Shown: positions 46,510 to 56,580 of the stretch, one piece after another
Position numbering within the stretch: position 1 is the first letter of the stretch
How the letters are laid out: each line of letters opens with the position of its first letter
Source of the DNA: RI-231 sp041394905
GTDB taxonomy: Bacteria; Acidobacteriota; Terriglobia; Bryobacterales; UBA6623
DNA: 64,000 bases
Assembly (NCBI GenBank): GCA_041394905.1
Contig: JAWKHJ010000010.1
Coordinates: 155,155-219,154, forward strand
Reading direction: 5' to 3'
Position numbers and translations under genes: made by a program
Notes under the pieces: generated by a model
Database searches by the model: none
What the model was told of the DNA's origin: nothing
What the model saw: only the letters and a program-made list of their open reading frames with translations

Positions 46510-47299
46510 CGCCGCCCTCCTTTTCCTCTTCTTTCGGACCGAAGCGCAGGTAGTGGAACAAGGCGCCCACGATGGTTCCGGCGAAGGCCAGGTTGCCCAC
46601 CCACTTGAGCGGTCCTTTCCACAGCGAAACCGTCCACGAGATGTGCGGGTCGGCGGGCAAGCCGTACTGCACGGGGTTCGAAGCGTCGGGCAGAACGTAC
46701 AGGACATTCGTGCCGCCGACGCCCTGCGGGTTGTAGACCCCGGCGTGCTCGTGGCCGTCCGCCCGCAGCGTCTCGGCCCGTGCGTTGGCGATTTGCACCA
46801 AGTCCGAGCGTGCGCCGAAGGTGAGGCAATTCGTCGGGCAAGCCTTCACGCAGGCCGGCTCGAGGCCCACCGAGGTACGGTCTGAGCAGAGCGTGCATTT
46901 GTACACCTTCTGCGTGACCGGGCTGAGCTTGGGGATGTCGAACGGGCAACCGGTGATGCAGTAGCCGCAACCGATGCACTTGTCGTGATCGAAGTCGACC
47001 GTGCCGTTCTCGTGCCGGAAGATGGCGCCCGGCGCGGGGCAGGCCTTCATGCAGCCGGCGTCGACGCAGTGCATGCACTGGTACTTCGCCATGTTCCAGG
47101 CGACGTGGCCGTCGGGCCTTTCGACTTCGTTGAACTGGATCAGGTTCCAGAAGTCGTGCGCGAGAGTCTCGTGGGTCTGATAGTCGCCCGTGAAGCCCGA
47201 AATGCGAAACCCGTTGTCATTCCACTCCTGGCAGGCGGCCTCGCACGCCTTACAGCCGATGCAAGTGGAGACGTCGATGAGCTTTGCGACGACGGCCAT
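46502..47299 (-). CDS. fdhH: Formate dehydrogenase beta (iron-sulfur) subunit
   Basis: Electron-transfer subunit with four 4Fe-4S clusters and a C-terminal membrane helix, FdnH/FdoH-like. 265 residues. Cysteine sets: 'CIGCKACEAACQEWND', 'YQCMHCVDAGCMKACPAPGA', 'DKCIGCGYCITGCPFDIP' and 'VYKCTLCSDR' with 'EPACVKACPTNCLTFG'. The C-terminal helix 'WVGNLAFAGTIVGALFHYLR' anchors it to the membrane. It starts 3 bp after the alpha stop. Confidence 0.95.
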   Translation of the reverse strand: MAVVAKLIDVSTCIGCKACEAACQEWNDNGFRISGFTGDYQTHETLAHDFWNLIQFNEVERPDGHVAWNMAKYQCMHCVDAGCMKACPAPGAIFRHENGTVDFDHDKCIGCGYCITGCPFDIPKLSPVTQKVYKCTLCSDRTSVGLEPACVKACPTNCLTFGARSDLVQIANARAETLRADGHEHAGVYNPQGVGGTNVLYVLPDASNPVQYGLPADPHISWTVSLWKGPLKWVGNLAFAGTIVGALFHYLRFGPKEEEKEGGDE

Positions 47300-47302
47300 C
47301 GG

Positions 47303-50300
47303 CTATACCTTCTCCAGGCTGACGAGGAAGCCTTTGTACTCCGGCGTCCCCGAGTTGGGATCCATCACCGACGGCGTCAAGTTGTTGACCAGAGGACCCT
47401 TTACGCGTCCGACGAAGCCCCAGTGGATGGGCAGCCCCACCTGATAGACCGTCTTGCCGGCGACTTGCAGGGGCCGCATGCGGCGGGTGACCAGCGCGAA
47501 GCCTTCGGCCATTCCGCGCGCCGAGCGCACCCGCACGCGGTCGCGCGTTTGGATGCCTTTCTCCTCGGCGAGCGCTTCGGGGATCTCGACGAAGAAGTTC
47601 GACTGCAAGCCCGCGCTCGAGGCGACGTGCTTGGTCCAGTAGTGGTAGTGCTCGGTGAGGCGGTAGGTGATGGCGACGTAGGGGTACTCGTCCGCCGTGC
47701 CGATCTTGTCGACGTCGCGCCCGTAGTAGATCGCTGCGGGGTTCGACTTGACCGCCGGGTGCAGCGCGTTGTCGACCGGAGACTCTGCCGGCTCGTAGTG
47801 CTCGGGGAACGGACCCTCGGCAAAGTCCGGCGCAAACAGCTTGGCCACGCCCTCGGCGAGCATGATGAACGAGCCGTTGCGCTCGGGCGGCGCTGCGGCG
47901 GAGTAGTCAGGCACGTCCCCGATCCAACGGCCGTCCTTCCACTGGATGGGGGCCCGCTGGGGGTCCCAAGGCTTGCCCTCGGCGTCGGCGGAGGCGCGGT
48001 TGTAGAGCACGCGCCGGTTGGCCGGCCAGCTCCAGGCGTAGTTTGCGAACAGCCCCAGTCCGGTGGGGTCGTCCTGGCCCTGGCGCGCCATCTGGTTGCC
48101 GGCCTCGGTCCAAGAGCCGGCGTAAAGCCAGTTGCCGCAAATCGTGGAACCGTCGGCGGCGAGCTCTCCGAAGCCGGAGACCTGCTTGCCGCCTTGAACG
48201 AACTGGCCGTTGATCTCCTTGGCCACTTCTTCGAGCGACGGCTTGGTCTGGTTGCCGTACGGCCACGCCATGGCGAGCAAGGGTTCCGGCGCGGTTCCGC
48301 CCTCCTCGCGGTAGAGGCGCTGTAGCTCGAGGAACAACCGCCCGATGATTTCGTGGTCGTCGCGTGCATCGCCCGGAGGATCGAGCGCGGCGTGCTTCCA
48401 CTGCAACCAGCGCGAGGAGTTGACGAACGCGCCGTCCTTCTCGGCGAAGCAGGCCGCCGGCAGCAGGAAGACCTCCGTCTGGATGTCCTTGGGATCGAGC
48501 GCTTGCGGGTAATAGTCCGCAGCCAGACCTTTGGCGTCCCAGAAGGCGGCCGTCTCGGTCTCGAAGTTTTCTGCGACGATCAGCCACTTGAGCTTCCCCA
48601 AGGCCCCGATCATCTTCTTCGAGTTCGGACCGTTGGCGACGGGGTTCATGCCGAACGAGATCAACCCGTCCATGCCGCCTTCGTACATCGTGTCGAACAA
48701 GCGGCCCCAGCTGTGGTCGGCCGTCTCAGCGGCCTTGGGCAGGTAGTGGTAGCCGAGCTCATTGTCGGCGGTCGCCGCGTCACGGTAGTAGGCCTTGAGC
48801 AGGCTCGCCATGAACTTGTTGGTGTTGGACCAATAGTTGAGCGAGTTCGGTCGCAGAGCCTTGGGCGAGTAGGCGCCGTCGTAGGCGGCAAGGCTGGTGT
48901 GGTTGGCGCGCGGCAGCTTCAGGTAGCCCGGCAGCGCATTCCAGGCGCCCATGTCGGTTGCGCCCTGGATGTTCGAATGGCCGCGCTGGGCGTTGATGCC
49001 GCCGCCGGGCATGCCGACGTTGCCGAGCAGTAGTTGCAGCATGGCGGCCGTGTGGATGAGCTGCACCGAATGGCTGTGCTGTGTCCAACCGAGCGCGTAC
49101 AGGATGGTGCCCGCCCCGCCGGCGCGGCCGGTGGAGCAGACGATCTCGGCCGCCTGGGTGAACTCTTCCGGCGTGCAGCCGCAGATCTCCGACACTTTCT
49201 CGGGCGTGTAGCGCGAGTAGTGCGTCTTGAGCAGCTGGAAGACGCTGCGCGGATGTTCGAGCGTCGGATCGGTGCGCGCAAAGCCGTCCGGGCCTTTCAC
49301 GTACTGCCAGCTCGACTTGTCGTACTTCTTCGTCTCGGCGTTCCAGCCGGTGAAGTAGCCGTCCTCAAAGCCGAAACCGTCCTCGACCAGGAAGGGCGCG
49401 TTGGTGTGCAGCTTGACGTAGTCTTCGTGGAACGAGCCGGTCGAGAGTGCGTGGTGGATGAGCCCGCCGAGGAAGGCGATGTCCGAGCCGGAGCGGATTT
49501 GGACGTACTTGTCCGAAACCGCGGCGGTGCGGTTGAAGCGTGGGTCGACGCAGACGAGCTTCGCCTTGCGGCTCTTCTTCGCTTCCATCACAAAGCGGAA
49601 GCCCACGGGGTGATTCTCGGCCGGATTGCCGCCCATTACGAGCACGACGTCCGCGTTGGCGACGTCAGTCCAGCCATTCGTCATTGCACCCCGACCGAAC
49701 GTGGCGGCCAAACTGGCCACCGTGGGGCCGTGTCAAAGACGGGCCTGGTTTTCGTAAGTGAGCACGCCGAGACTGAAGCGCAGCCGGCTGAGCAGAAAGT
49801 TGATCTCGTTCGTGTCCGTGCAACCGCCGATGATGGCCGTGTTGGCTAGGCGGTTGACTAGGCGGCCCTGCTCGTCGCGCTGCTCGAAGCCCCGGTCGCG
49901 CGAATCCTTGATGAGCCGCGCCATGCGCTGGATGGCGTCAGGCCACTCGATCTCTTGCCACTCCGCGGCGCCGGCGGCGCGATAGCGCGGCTTGGTCAGG
50001 CGGCGGTCGTTGACCACGAACTCCTGGAGCGAGACGCCCTTGGGGCACAGAGCACCGCGGTTGACCGGGCTGTTGGGGTCCCCTTCGATGTGGACGACGG
50101 TCGGCTTGACGTTGTCCGCCTTGTCGCCGAGGGTGTGGATGATGACCGAACAGCCGACCGCGCAATAGGGGCAAATCGAATGCGTTTGGGTGGTCCGCGC
50201 AATCTTGAGCTCGCGCACGGCTGCGGCGGCGGGCCGCAGGTCGAAACCGAAGGCTGTGGTCAGCGCGCCGGCGCTGGTTTGGAGAAATCTACGTCGCGAG

Positions 50301-50311
50301 ACGGTCGTCAT
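47303..50311 (-). CDS. fdhG: Formate dehydrogenase alpha subunit, selenoprotein (in-frame TGA = Sec193)
   Basis: Catalytic molybdopterin subunit oxidising formate to CO2 on the periplasmic side. 1002 residues if TGA at 49735-49733 is read as selenocysteine. Tat signal 'SRRRFLQTSAGALTTAFG'. 4Fe-4S cysteines lie in 'SICPYCAVGCSVIIHT' and 'NRGALCPKGVSLQEF'. The active site reads 'LTYENQARL', TGA, 'HGPTVASLAATFGRGAMTN', identical in layout to the Sec site of FdnG/FdoG. The frame is unbroken on both sides. 'DVVLVMGGNPAENHPVGFRF' and 'SGSDIAFLGGLIHHAL' are molybdopterin motifs, and the C-terminal domain contains 'GIQTRDRVRVRSARGMAEGF'. A naive reading splits it into 192- and 805-residue pieces. Operon order alpha-beta-gamma-fdhE. 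Confidence 0.95.
49703..49721 (-). promoter_or_regulatory. SECIS element of formate dehydrogenase alpha
   Basis: On the mRNA strand GGTGGCC-AGTTT-GGCCGCC forms a 7-bp stem with one G:U pair and a 5-nt loop that starts 18 nt after the UGA, with G at its second base. It has the same geometry as the peroxiredoxin element. Confidence 0.8.
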
Positions 50312-50337
50312 AGCATGGCGGGAACGGGGCCGCCGCC

Positions 50338-50343
50338 ATTATA
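50338..50343 (-). promoter_or_regulatory. -10 element of the fdh operon
   Basis: TATAAT on the minus strand, predicted start near 50331, about 20 nt before the ATG. No good -35 box; the upstream position is partly taken by the inverted repeat at 50369, suggesting activator dependence (inference). Confidence 0.45.
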
Positions 50344-50368
50344 CGCGATCCTGGCGCCCTGGCAGACG

Positions 50369-50387
50369 GAGGCCGAAAGACGGCCTC
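50369..50387. promoter_or_regulatory. Inverted repeat between fdh operon and PSD1 gene
   Basis: Perfect GAGGCCG-AAAGA-CGGCCTC, centred about 35 bp upstream of the fdh -10 and about 55 bp before the divergent PSD1-gene start. It is a candidate regulator site or hairpin. Confidence 0.4.
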
Positions 50388-50432
50388 GGTTCCGCGCCTC
50401 CAGGAGGAGACGTACAATAACGGGCGGCTGCC

Positions 50433-53420
50433 ATGCGCTCGATCTCCCTGCTCCTTGTTGCTTCCACGGCCTTGTTCGCCGCGGACGGCGATGTCGAGTT
50501 CAACCGCGACATCCGCCCGATCCTTTCCGAGAACTGCTACCAGTGCCACGGACCCGATAGCGCCAACCGCATGGCCGGCCTCCGGCTCGACGTGCGCGAT
50601 GCGGCGATCGAGAAGGGCGCCATCACTCCGGGTGACCTCGAGGCAAGCAAGCTGGTCGCGCGAATCTCGAGCGAGCAGGAAGCCCTGCGCATGCCGCCGG
50701 TCTATTCGCAGAAGAAGCTGACGCCGGAGCAGATCGCGACGCTCGAGCGCTGGGTGGAGCAAGGCGCTGCGTATCAGTCGCATTGGGCCTACGTGGCCCC
50801 GAAGAGACCTGAGGCGCCCGCAGGTCCGGCAGCTATAGACGCGCTCGTCGGCAAGAAGCTCGCCGAACGCGGCCTGTCGCCCGTTGCCGAAGCGGACCGC
50901 CGTACGCTCGCCCGCCGCGTGAGCCTCGACCTGACTGGGCTGCCGCCTGACCCGAAGGTCGTCGAAGACTTCGTCGCCGACAAGCGCCCCGACGCCTACG
51001 AACGGCTGGTCGACCGCTACCTCGCTTCTCCGCACTATGGCGAGCGCATGACCCTGCCCTGGCTCGACCTGGTGCGCTACGCCGATACGACGGGCTTCCA
51101 CAACGACGTGCCCTTCGCCGTATTCCCTTACCGCGACTACGTGATCCGGGCGTTCAACGACAACATGCCGTTCGACCGCTTCACGCGCGAGCAGTTGGCC
51201 GGCGACTTACTGCCCAATCCGACCGACGACCAGCTGGTGGCGAGCGCCTACAACCGCCTCAACCGCCTGACGACCGAAGGCGGTGCGCAGCCCAAGGAAT
51301 ACCTCGCCATCTACGCCGCCGACCGCGTGCGTACCACCGCCACCACTTGGCTCGGCTCGACCATGGCCTGCAGCGAGTGCCACGACCACAAGTTCGACCC
51401 CTTCCTGACGCGCGAGTTCTATGAGATGGAGGCCTTCTTCGCCGACATTCAGGAGGAGGGCGTGTTCGAGCGCGACGGCGAATACGGTAGCGTGATGCAG
51501 GTGCTCAGCCCGAAGGCGAAAGCACGCATCGCGAGCATCGACGCCGAGCTAGAGCGGCTGACGCTGGACGGCGCTGGCGACCTCGAAGCTACGCCCGCCG
51601 AGCTGGCCCGCTTCCAGAAGCGCCTGCGCTCGATCGACTCGAGTTGGGCCGCCGTCACGCCGGTCCGCGCCCAGGAAGATTGCTCCAACCCCGACATCGA
51701 CGGCTGCGACGACTATGATTTCGTCTCTGCGGGCGACGGCTTTGTCGACATAGAGCTCGCAGACGCCAAGAGGAAGCCGCGCGAGGGCGAGCTGGTAGCC
51801 GAGTATGCGCTTACCCCAGGCAAACCCGTGACGGCGATGCTCTACGAAGTCTTCGTACGCAAGGGCTTCGACGCCTTTCTGCTCAGCGAGATTCGCTTCG
51901 AGATCGTGGGCCGCGGGCCGCGCCCGTGGCCGGTCGAAGCTCGGCGCGATGGTTCCCGACGAAGAAACAGATAGTTCCTGCTGCGCCGCGTGGTCGACGA
52001 CAACGACATTTCGGGCTGGGGCGGCGACGTCTGCCAGGAGAGTCCGCGACGAGCGCTATTCACCTTCGCAGCCGCTGACTCTGAAAAAGGGCGAGACGCT
52101 GCGCGTGCGGATGCTGCACAACGGGCGCGGCCTCCACCATGCCTGGTCGCATCCGCTTTTCGACTACGAGCGTGGACGCGCCCGAGCTGCCGGTGAGCCT
52201 GCCGCTGCGCTTCGCACTCGATGCGAAAGACCCGAGCCAGAGCGGCGTCCTGCGCGCCGCCTTCGACAACTGGACCGGCGGCAACGCGAACTGGGCGGAG
52301 ATCCGCGCCCTCGAGCGGGAGCGCCAAGCCTTGCGCGACCACGCGCCGGTCTGCCACATCGCGCACGCTGTCAACCAGCCGCGCGAGACGCGCGTGCTGC
52401 CACGCGGCAACTGGATGGACGAGTCCGGCGCGGTCGTCGAGCCGCGCACCCCGCGCTTCCTCAACCCTTTCGAGGTGTCTGGCCGGCGCGCCACTCGCCT
52501 CGACTTGGCCAATTGGCTGGTCTCGCGAGACAACCCGCTCACTGCGCGGGTCTTCGTCAACCGCATGTGGAAGACGTTTTTCGGGACGGGCTTTCGAAGG
52601 TGCTCGACGATTTGGGCTCGCAGGGCGAGCCGCCGGTGAACCCGGAGCTGCTCGACTGGCTGGCGGTCGAGTTCATGGACTCGGGTTGGGACGTCAAGCA
52701 CATGGTCCGGACCATGCTCCTGTCGGAAATCTACCGCCGCTCGAGCGAACCGTCGGCCGAATTGAAGGAAAAGGATCCGTTCAACCGTCTGAACGGGCGT
52801 CAGAGCATGGTGCGCCTGCCCGCGGAGATGATCCGCGACAGCGCGCTCGAGATCAGCGGTTTGCTCAACGAACGCATCGGCGGCCCGAGCGTGAAGCCCT
52901 ATCAGCCGGCCGGCTACTACCAAGAGCTCAACTTCCCCAGAGCGCGAATACGAGCCGGATTACGATCAGCGGCAGTTCCGGCGCGGCCTCTACACGCACT
53001 GGCAGCGCACGTTCCTGCATCCCTCGCTGATGGCCTTCGACGCGCCGTCGCGAGAAGAGTGCACGGCGGACCGCACGTCTCGAACACGCCGTTGCAATCG
53101 CTCGCCTTGCTCAACGACCCACCTACGTCGAGGCTGCGCGGGCTTTGCTGCGCGGATGCTCGCTGTCGACACGGACAGGCGCTTCGATTGGGCTTTCCAG
53201 GAAGCCTTTGCGCGGCCGGCCACGACGGAAGAAAGGCTGTGCTCGAGAAGTTGCTCAGCGAGGCGCGCGGGGAGTTCGGCCACGACCAGAAAGCGGCCGA
53301 AGAGCTGCTCGCAACCGGCATCTCGCCGACGCCTACGCGGACCGACGAGTCCGGACTGCCGCCTGGACCAGCGTCGCGCGCGCGTTGCTCAACAAGCACG
53401 AGCTGGTGATGCGCTATTAG
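50433..53420 (+). CDS. PSD1/DUF1549/DUF1553 cytochrome-c-domain protein (frameshifted in second half)
   Basis: Large exported protein, about 990 residues corrected, of the type common in Planctomycetes and Acidobacteria, usually next to a DUF1501 gene. Signal peptide 'RSISLLLVASTALFAADG'. The haem c site 'ENCYQCHGPDSANRMAGLRL' (PSCyt1) is followed by DUF1549 ('RRVSLDLTGLPPDP', 'MTLPWLDLVRYADTTGFHND', 'MACSECHDHKFDPFLTREFY' with a second CxxCH). Then comes a carbohydrate-binding-like middle part, and DUF1553 ('ANWLVSRDNPLTARVFVNRM', 'MVRLPAEMIRDSALEISGLL', 'SLALLNDPTYVEAARALL') ending 'ARALLNKHELVMRY'. Frame changes lie near 51950, 52050, 52180, 52600, 52940, 53080 and later. Polymer breakdown is suspected for the family; not demonstrated here. 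Confidence 0.88.
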
Positions 53421-53436
53421 AGGACGGACGACCGCC

Positions 53437-54812
53437 ATGAATTCGCTACAAGCCACCCGTCGCACCTTCCTCTCACGCACGTCGTTGGGCCTGGTTCGCT
53501 CGCGCTCGGCCGCCTGATGAACGCCGCGACCGCGGGTATCGGCGGCCTGCCGCACCTGCCGCGCATCGAGCGTGTGATCTTTTGTGCATGGCCGGCGGCC
53601 CCTCGCACCTCGAGCTTTTCGACCACAAGCCACAGCTCGAGAAGCGCTACGGCGAGCCGATGCCCGAGTCCTCACCAAGGGCCAACAGATCGCCCAGCTT
53701 CAGGGCAAGGAACTGCGCATCCTCGGGCCGCAGTACCCCTTCCAGCGCTACGGCGCAAGCGGGCAGCACATGTCGAGCCTCATCCCGCACATCGGCTCGC
53801 TCGCGGACGACATCTGCATCGTGCGCTCGATGGTTACCGAGCAGATCAACCACGACACCGCCCACACCTTCATGAACACGGGCTTCCGCGTCGCCGGCCG
53901 CCCCAGCATGGGCTCATGGCTGATGTACGGCTTGGGCAGCGAGTCGGAAGACTTGCCCGGCTTCATCGTATTGACCTCGGAAGGCGGCGCGCAGGGCCAG
54001 CCCATCGCCGCGCGGCAATGGTCGAGCGGCTTTTGCCGAGCCGTTACCAGGGCGTGAAGTTCAACTCCGGCGGCGATCCGGTCAACTACGTGCGTAACCC
54101 AGACGGCGTCACGCGCAAGATGCAGGGCGAGCTCATCGATGCCGTCGGCGAGCTCAACCGCCTGCAATCGAGGCAGAACCACGACCCCGAAATCGACACG
54201 CGCATCGCGCAATACGAGCTGGCCTTCCGCATGCAGGTCGCCGTGCCCGAGCTCACCGATTTCTCGAGCGAGCCCGCCTCTGTCGTCGAGTCTTACGGCG
54301 AAGGGCAGTTCGCCAAGAACTGCTTGCTGGCCAGGCGTCTGGCTGAGCGCGGCGTGCGCTTCATCCAGCTCTACCACCGCGGTTGGGACCACCACGGGAC
54401 GATCTATCGCGACATCCCTAAGAGCTGCAAGATCGTCGACCAGGCGACCGCGGCGCTGGTAAACGACCTCAAGCAGCGCGGCTTGTTCGATTCGACCCTG
54501 ATTGTGTGGGGCGGCGAATTTGGGCGCACGCCGATGTCGCAGGGCGCGCGAGAAACGGCTGGGCGCGACCACCACATCAAAGGATTCTCGATGTGGTTTG
54601 CTGGCGGCGGCGTGAAAGGCGGAACCAGCTACGGCGCGACCGACGATCTGGGTTACGCCGCGGTCGAGAACGTGGTCGAAGTCCACGACATGCACGCGAC
54701 GATGCTCCATTTGTTCGGCGTGGACCACAAGCGGCTAACGTACCGCTTCCAAGGCCGAGACTTCCGGTTGACCGACGTCAAGGGCCATGTGGTCCAGGAC
54801 ATCTTGAGCTAA
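53437..54812 (+). CDS. DUF1501 domain protein (frameshifts near N-terminus)
   Basis: Exported alkaline-phosphatase-superfamily-like protein of about 455 residues; the standard partner of PSD1/DUF1549/DUF1553 genes. The ATG at 53437 opens a Tat-like leader 'MNSLQATRRTFLSRTSLG'. After base corrections near 53495, 53580 and 53670: 'MAGGPSHLELFDHKPQLEKR', 'MVTEQINHDTAHTFMNTGFR', 'RPSMGSWLMYGLGSESEDLP'. After a change near 54030: 'GVRFIQLYHRGWDHHGTIYR', 'LIVWGGEFGRTPMSQG', 'GRDHHIKGFSMWFAGGGVKG'. It ends 'TDVKGHVVQDILS'. The GWDHH and GEFGRTP motifs are the DUF1501 signatures. It starts 16 bp after the PSD1 gene; one operon. Confidence 0.9.
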
Positions 54813-55624
54813 AGCTCGCGGTGCGAATCGCCGCAGAGCGCGCGCTGCTCGCCTTGAGTCGCGATACGCTCCTCCACTAGCTTGACGATCGCGTCGCGCC
54901 GTTCGAGCAAAGCGCGAATCTCGAAGTTGAACAGGATGCCGTCCATGGCTTCGCGCAGGCGGTCCTCATCGAGAGCGAGCAGCGCCTGCCAGAGTCGCCG
55001 GTCGACATGCTTGATGTTTCCCGGCGTTCGAAGCTCGCTGCTGCGGCGGAACGAGCGCGTGAAGTCCACGAGCCAGATGCGCCAATCCTTGTCGATGATG
55101 GTGTTCCCGGGATTTGGATCGATGTTGTAGATCAACTCCTGGAATAGCCGCGCGCGGTACATGTCGTGGTTCCAGGCAAAGCGGTTGGGCGGCTTGACGT
55201 GTCGGCGCATGCGCTCGGCCTCCATCATCAGCGTGTTCGGAATCCACCAAGTGAACGCACCGGTCTGCCCCGCATATGCGCGTTCGACCGAGACGGGGAT
55301 CATGTCGAGACCGAGCAATCGGTCGAGCCTGTAGGCGGCGATGTTGTAGCGGTAGCTGTCGCGGAAGTCCATCTCCGTGAACGTCTTTCCCACATGACGG
55401 AGCTTGTGCTCGTCGACGGCCTGAAAATGTGCAGCGTGCGTGCGAACGCCGTCGCTGAGAGTGAGCTTGCGCGAATGGGTCACGCCGACGTCGAGTTCGA
55501 CCGCATTCAGCACGTCCGCCTCGAGCAGGAAGCGCTCCATCTCGGCGTCGTTCAGCGCGGAGGCCGTAGAAGCGAACGCGGCGAGCACGCCCAGAGCGGG
55601 CAAGAGATTGCAAAACAGGGCCAT
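54809..55624 (-). CDS. Exported protein with kinase-like (HipA/PI3K/Fam20-type) catalytic motif
   Basis: 271 residues, intact. 'ALFCNLLPALGVLAAFASTA' is a signal peptide, so the domain is extracytoplasmic. 'SDGVRTHAAHFQAVDEHKL' and 'YRYNIAAYRLDRLLGLDMIP' resemble an N-lobe ending in a conserved helix. 'FQELIYNIDPNPGNTIIDKD' (D169, N174) and 'WRIWLVDFTRSFRR' (D187) look like the catalytic loop and metal-binding Asp of atypical kinases of the HipA, PI3K and Fam20 kind. The usual Lys and Glu of the N-lobe appear as Gln and Asn here, so activity is uncertain. Similar unnamed proteins occur in acidobacteria (from memory). The stop overlaps the DUF1501 stop by 4 bp. Confidence 0.65.
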   Translation of the reverse strand: MALFCNLLPALGVLAAFASTASALNDAEMERFLLEADVLNAVELDVGVTHSRKLTLSDGVRTHAAHFQAVDEHKLRHVGKTFTEMDFRDSYRYNIAAYRLDRLLGLDMIPVSVERAYAGQTGAFTWWIPNTLMMEAERMRRHVKPPNRFAWNHDMYRARLFQELIYNIDPNPGNTIIDKDWRIWLVDFTRSFRRSSELRTPGNIKHVDRRLWQALLALDEDRLREAMDGILFNFEIRALLERRDAIVKLVEERIATQGEQRALCGDSHREL

Positions 55625-55671
55625 ATCTGACCGATGCGCAGGAAGCGGCGAGCCGCCGACAATGAAAACAG

Positions 55672-56580
55672 GTGTCGCATTCGCTCATTGCTGTGATGGG
55701 TCCGACCGCCTCCGGCAAAAGCGACCTGGGGATCCGGTTGGCGCGCGAGCTCGATGGCGAAGTCGTCAACTACGACTCGGTGCAGATCTATCGCGGTTTC
55801 GACGTCGGGTCGGCCAAAACGCCGCCTGGGGAACGTCAGGGAGTGCCGCATCACTTGCTTGATGTGCGCGATGCGGGCGAGCCCTTCAGCGCGGGCGAGT
55901 ACGCTCGCCTAGGTCGCGAGGTATTGGGCGAGATCGCAGCGCGCGGCAAGACGCCGGTGATCGTCGGCGGAACCGGTTTCTACCTGCGGGCGCTGCTCGA
56001 AGGCCTGTTCGACGGCCCCTCGCGGGACGAAGAACTCCGCGCCCGGCTGGAACGGAAGGGCGCTGCACACCTGCACAGACTGCTTGCGCGGCTCGACCCC
56101 GAGTCCGCGGGGCGCATCCATCCCCATGACGAACCTAAGCTGGTGCGCGCTCTCGAGGTGCGCATCCTGGAAGGCCAACCGCTCAAACGTGTTCTGCGGC
56201 GCGGGGTCGAACCTCTTACGGGGTTCACCGTGACGAAGCTGTTGCTCGATCCGCCGCGCGATGCTCTCTACGCACGGATCGAGCGGCGCACCGAGGCCAT
56301 GTTCGACGCCGGACTGGAGCAAGAAGTGTGCGATCTGCTCGCCGCCGGTGCGCCGCGTGATGCTTGGGCGTTCGGTGCGCTCGGCTATCGCCAGGCGCTT
56401 GCCCTGGTCGAGGGCCGGATGAGCCGCGAAGAGGCCATTGCCGACACAGCCCGGTCGACGCGCAACTACGCCAAACGCCAACTCACTTGGTTCCGCAACC
56501 AGGAGCCAGAGGCGTTGCGCCTGCCCGGATTCGGCGGCGACGCCGATATCCAAAGACGAGCCCTGGATTTGGTTCAGTAG
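55672..56580 (+). CDS. miaA: tRNA dimethylallyltransferase
   Basis: Adds a dimethylallyl group to A37 of tRNAs reading UNN codons. 302 residues, intact. The P-loop 'SLIAVMGPTASGKSDLGIRL' is followed by 'EVVNYDSVQIYRGFDVGSAK' (substrate Asp), 'GVPHHLLDVRDAGEPFSAGE', 'TPVIVGGTGFYLRALLEGLF' and 'DAWAFGALGYRQALALVEG'. The C-terminal 'STRNYAKRQLTWFRNQE' is the tRNA-binding signature. The GTG at 55672 is the first plausible start. It links to dxr in the window through isoprenoid supply. The stop overlaps the convergent gene by 7 nt. Confidence 0.96.
   Translation: MSHSLIAVMGPTASGKSDLGIRLARELDGEVVNYDSVQIYRGFDVGSAKTPPGERQGVPHHLLDVRDAGEPFSAGEYARLGREVLGEIAARGKTPVIVGGTGFYLRALLEGLFDGPSRDEELRARLERKGAAHLHRLLARLDPESAGRIHPHDEPKLVRALEVRILEGQPLKRVLRRGVEPLTGFTVTKLLLDPPRDALYARIERRTEAMFDAGLEQEVCDLLAAGAPRDAWAFGALGYRQALALVEGRMSREEAIADTARSTRNYAKRQLTWFRNQEPEALRLPGFGGDADIQRRALDLVQ

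Noticed and set aside
46985..48325. 446-codon open frame on the plus strand opposite fdhG/fdhH
   Set aside because: GC-rich antisense shadow; the opposing strand holds clear formate dehydrogenase domains and the shadow protein shows no recognisable fold.
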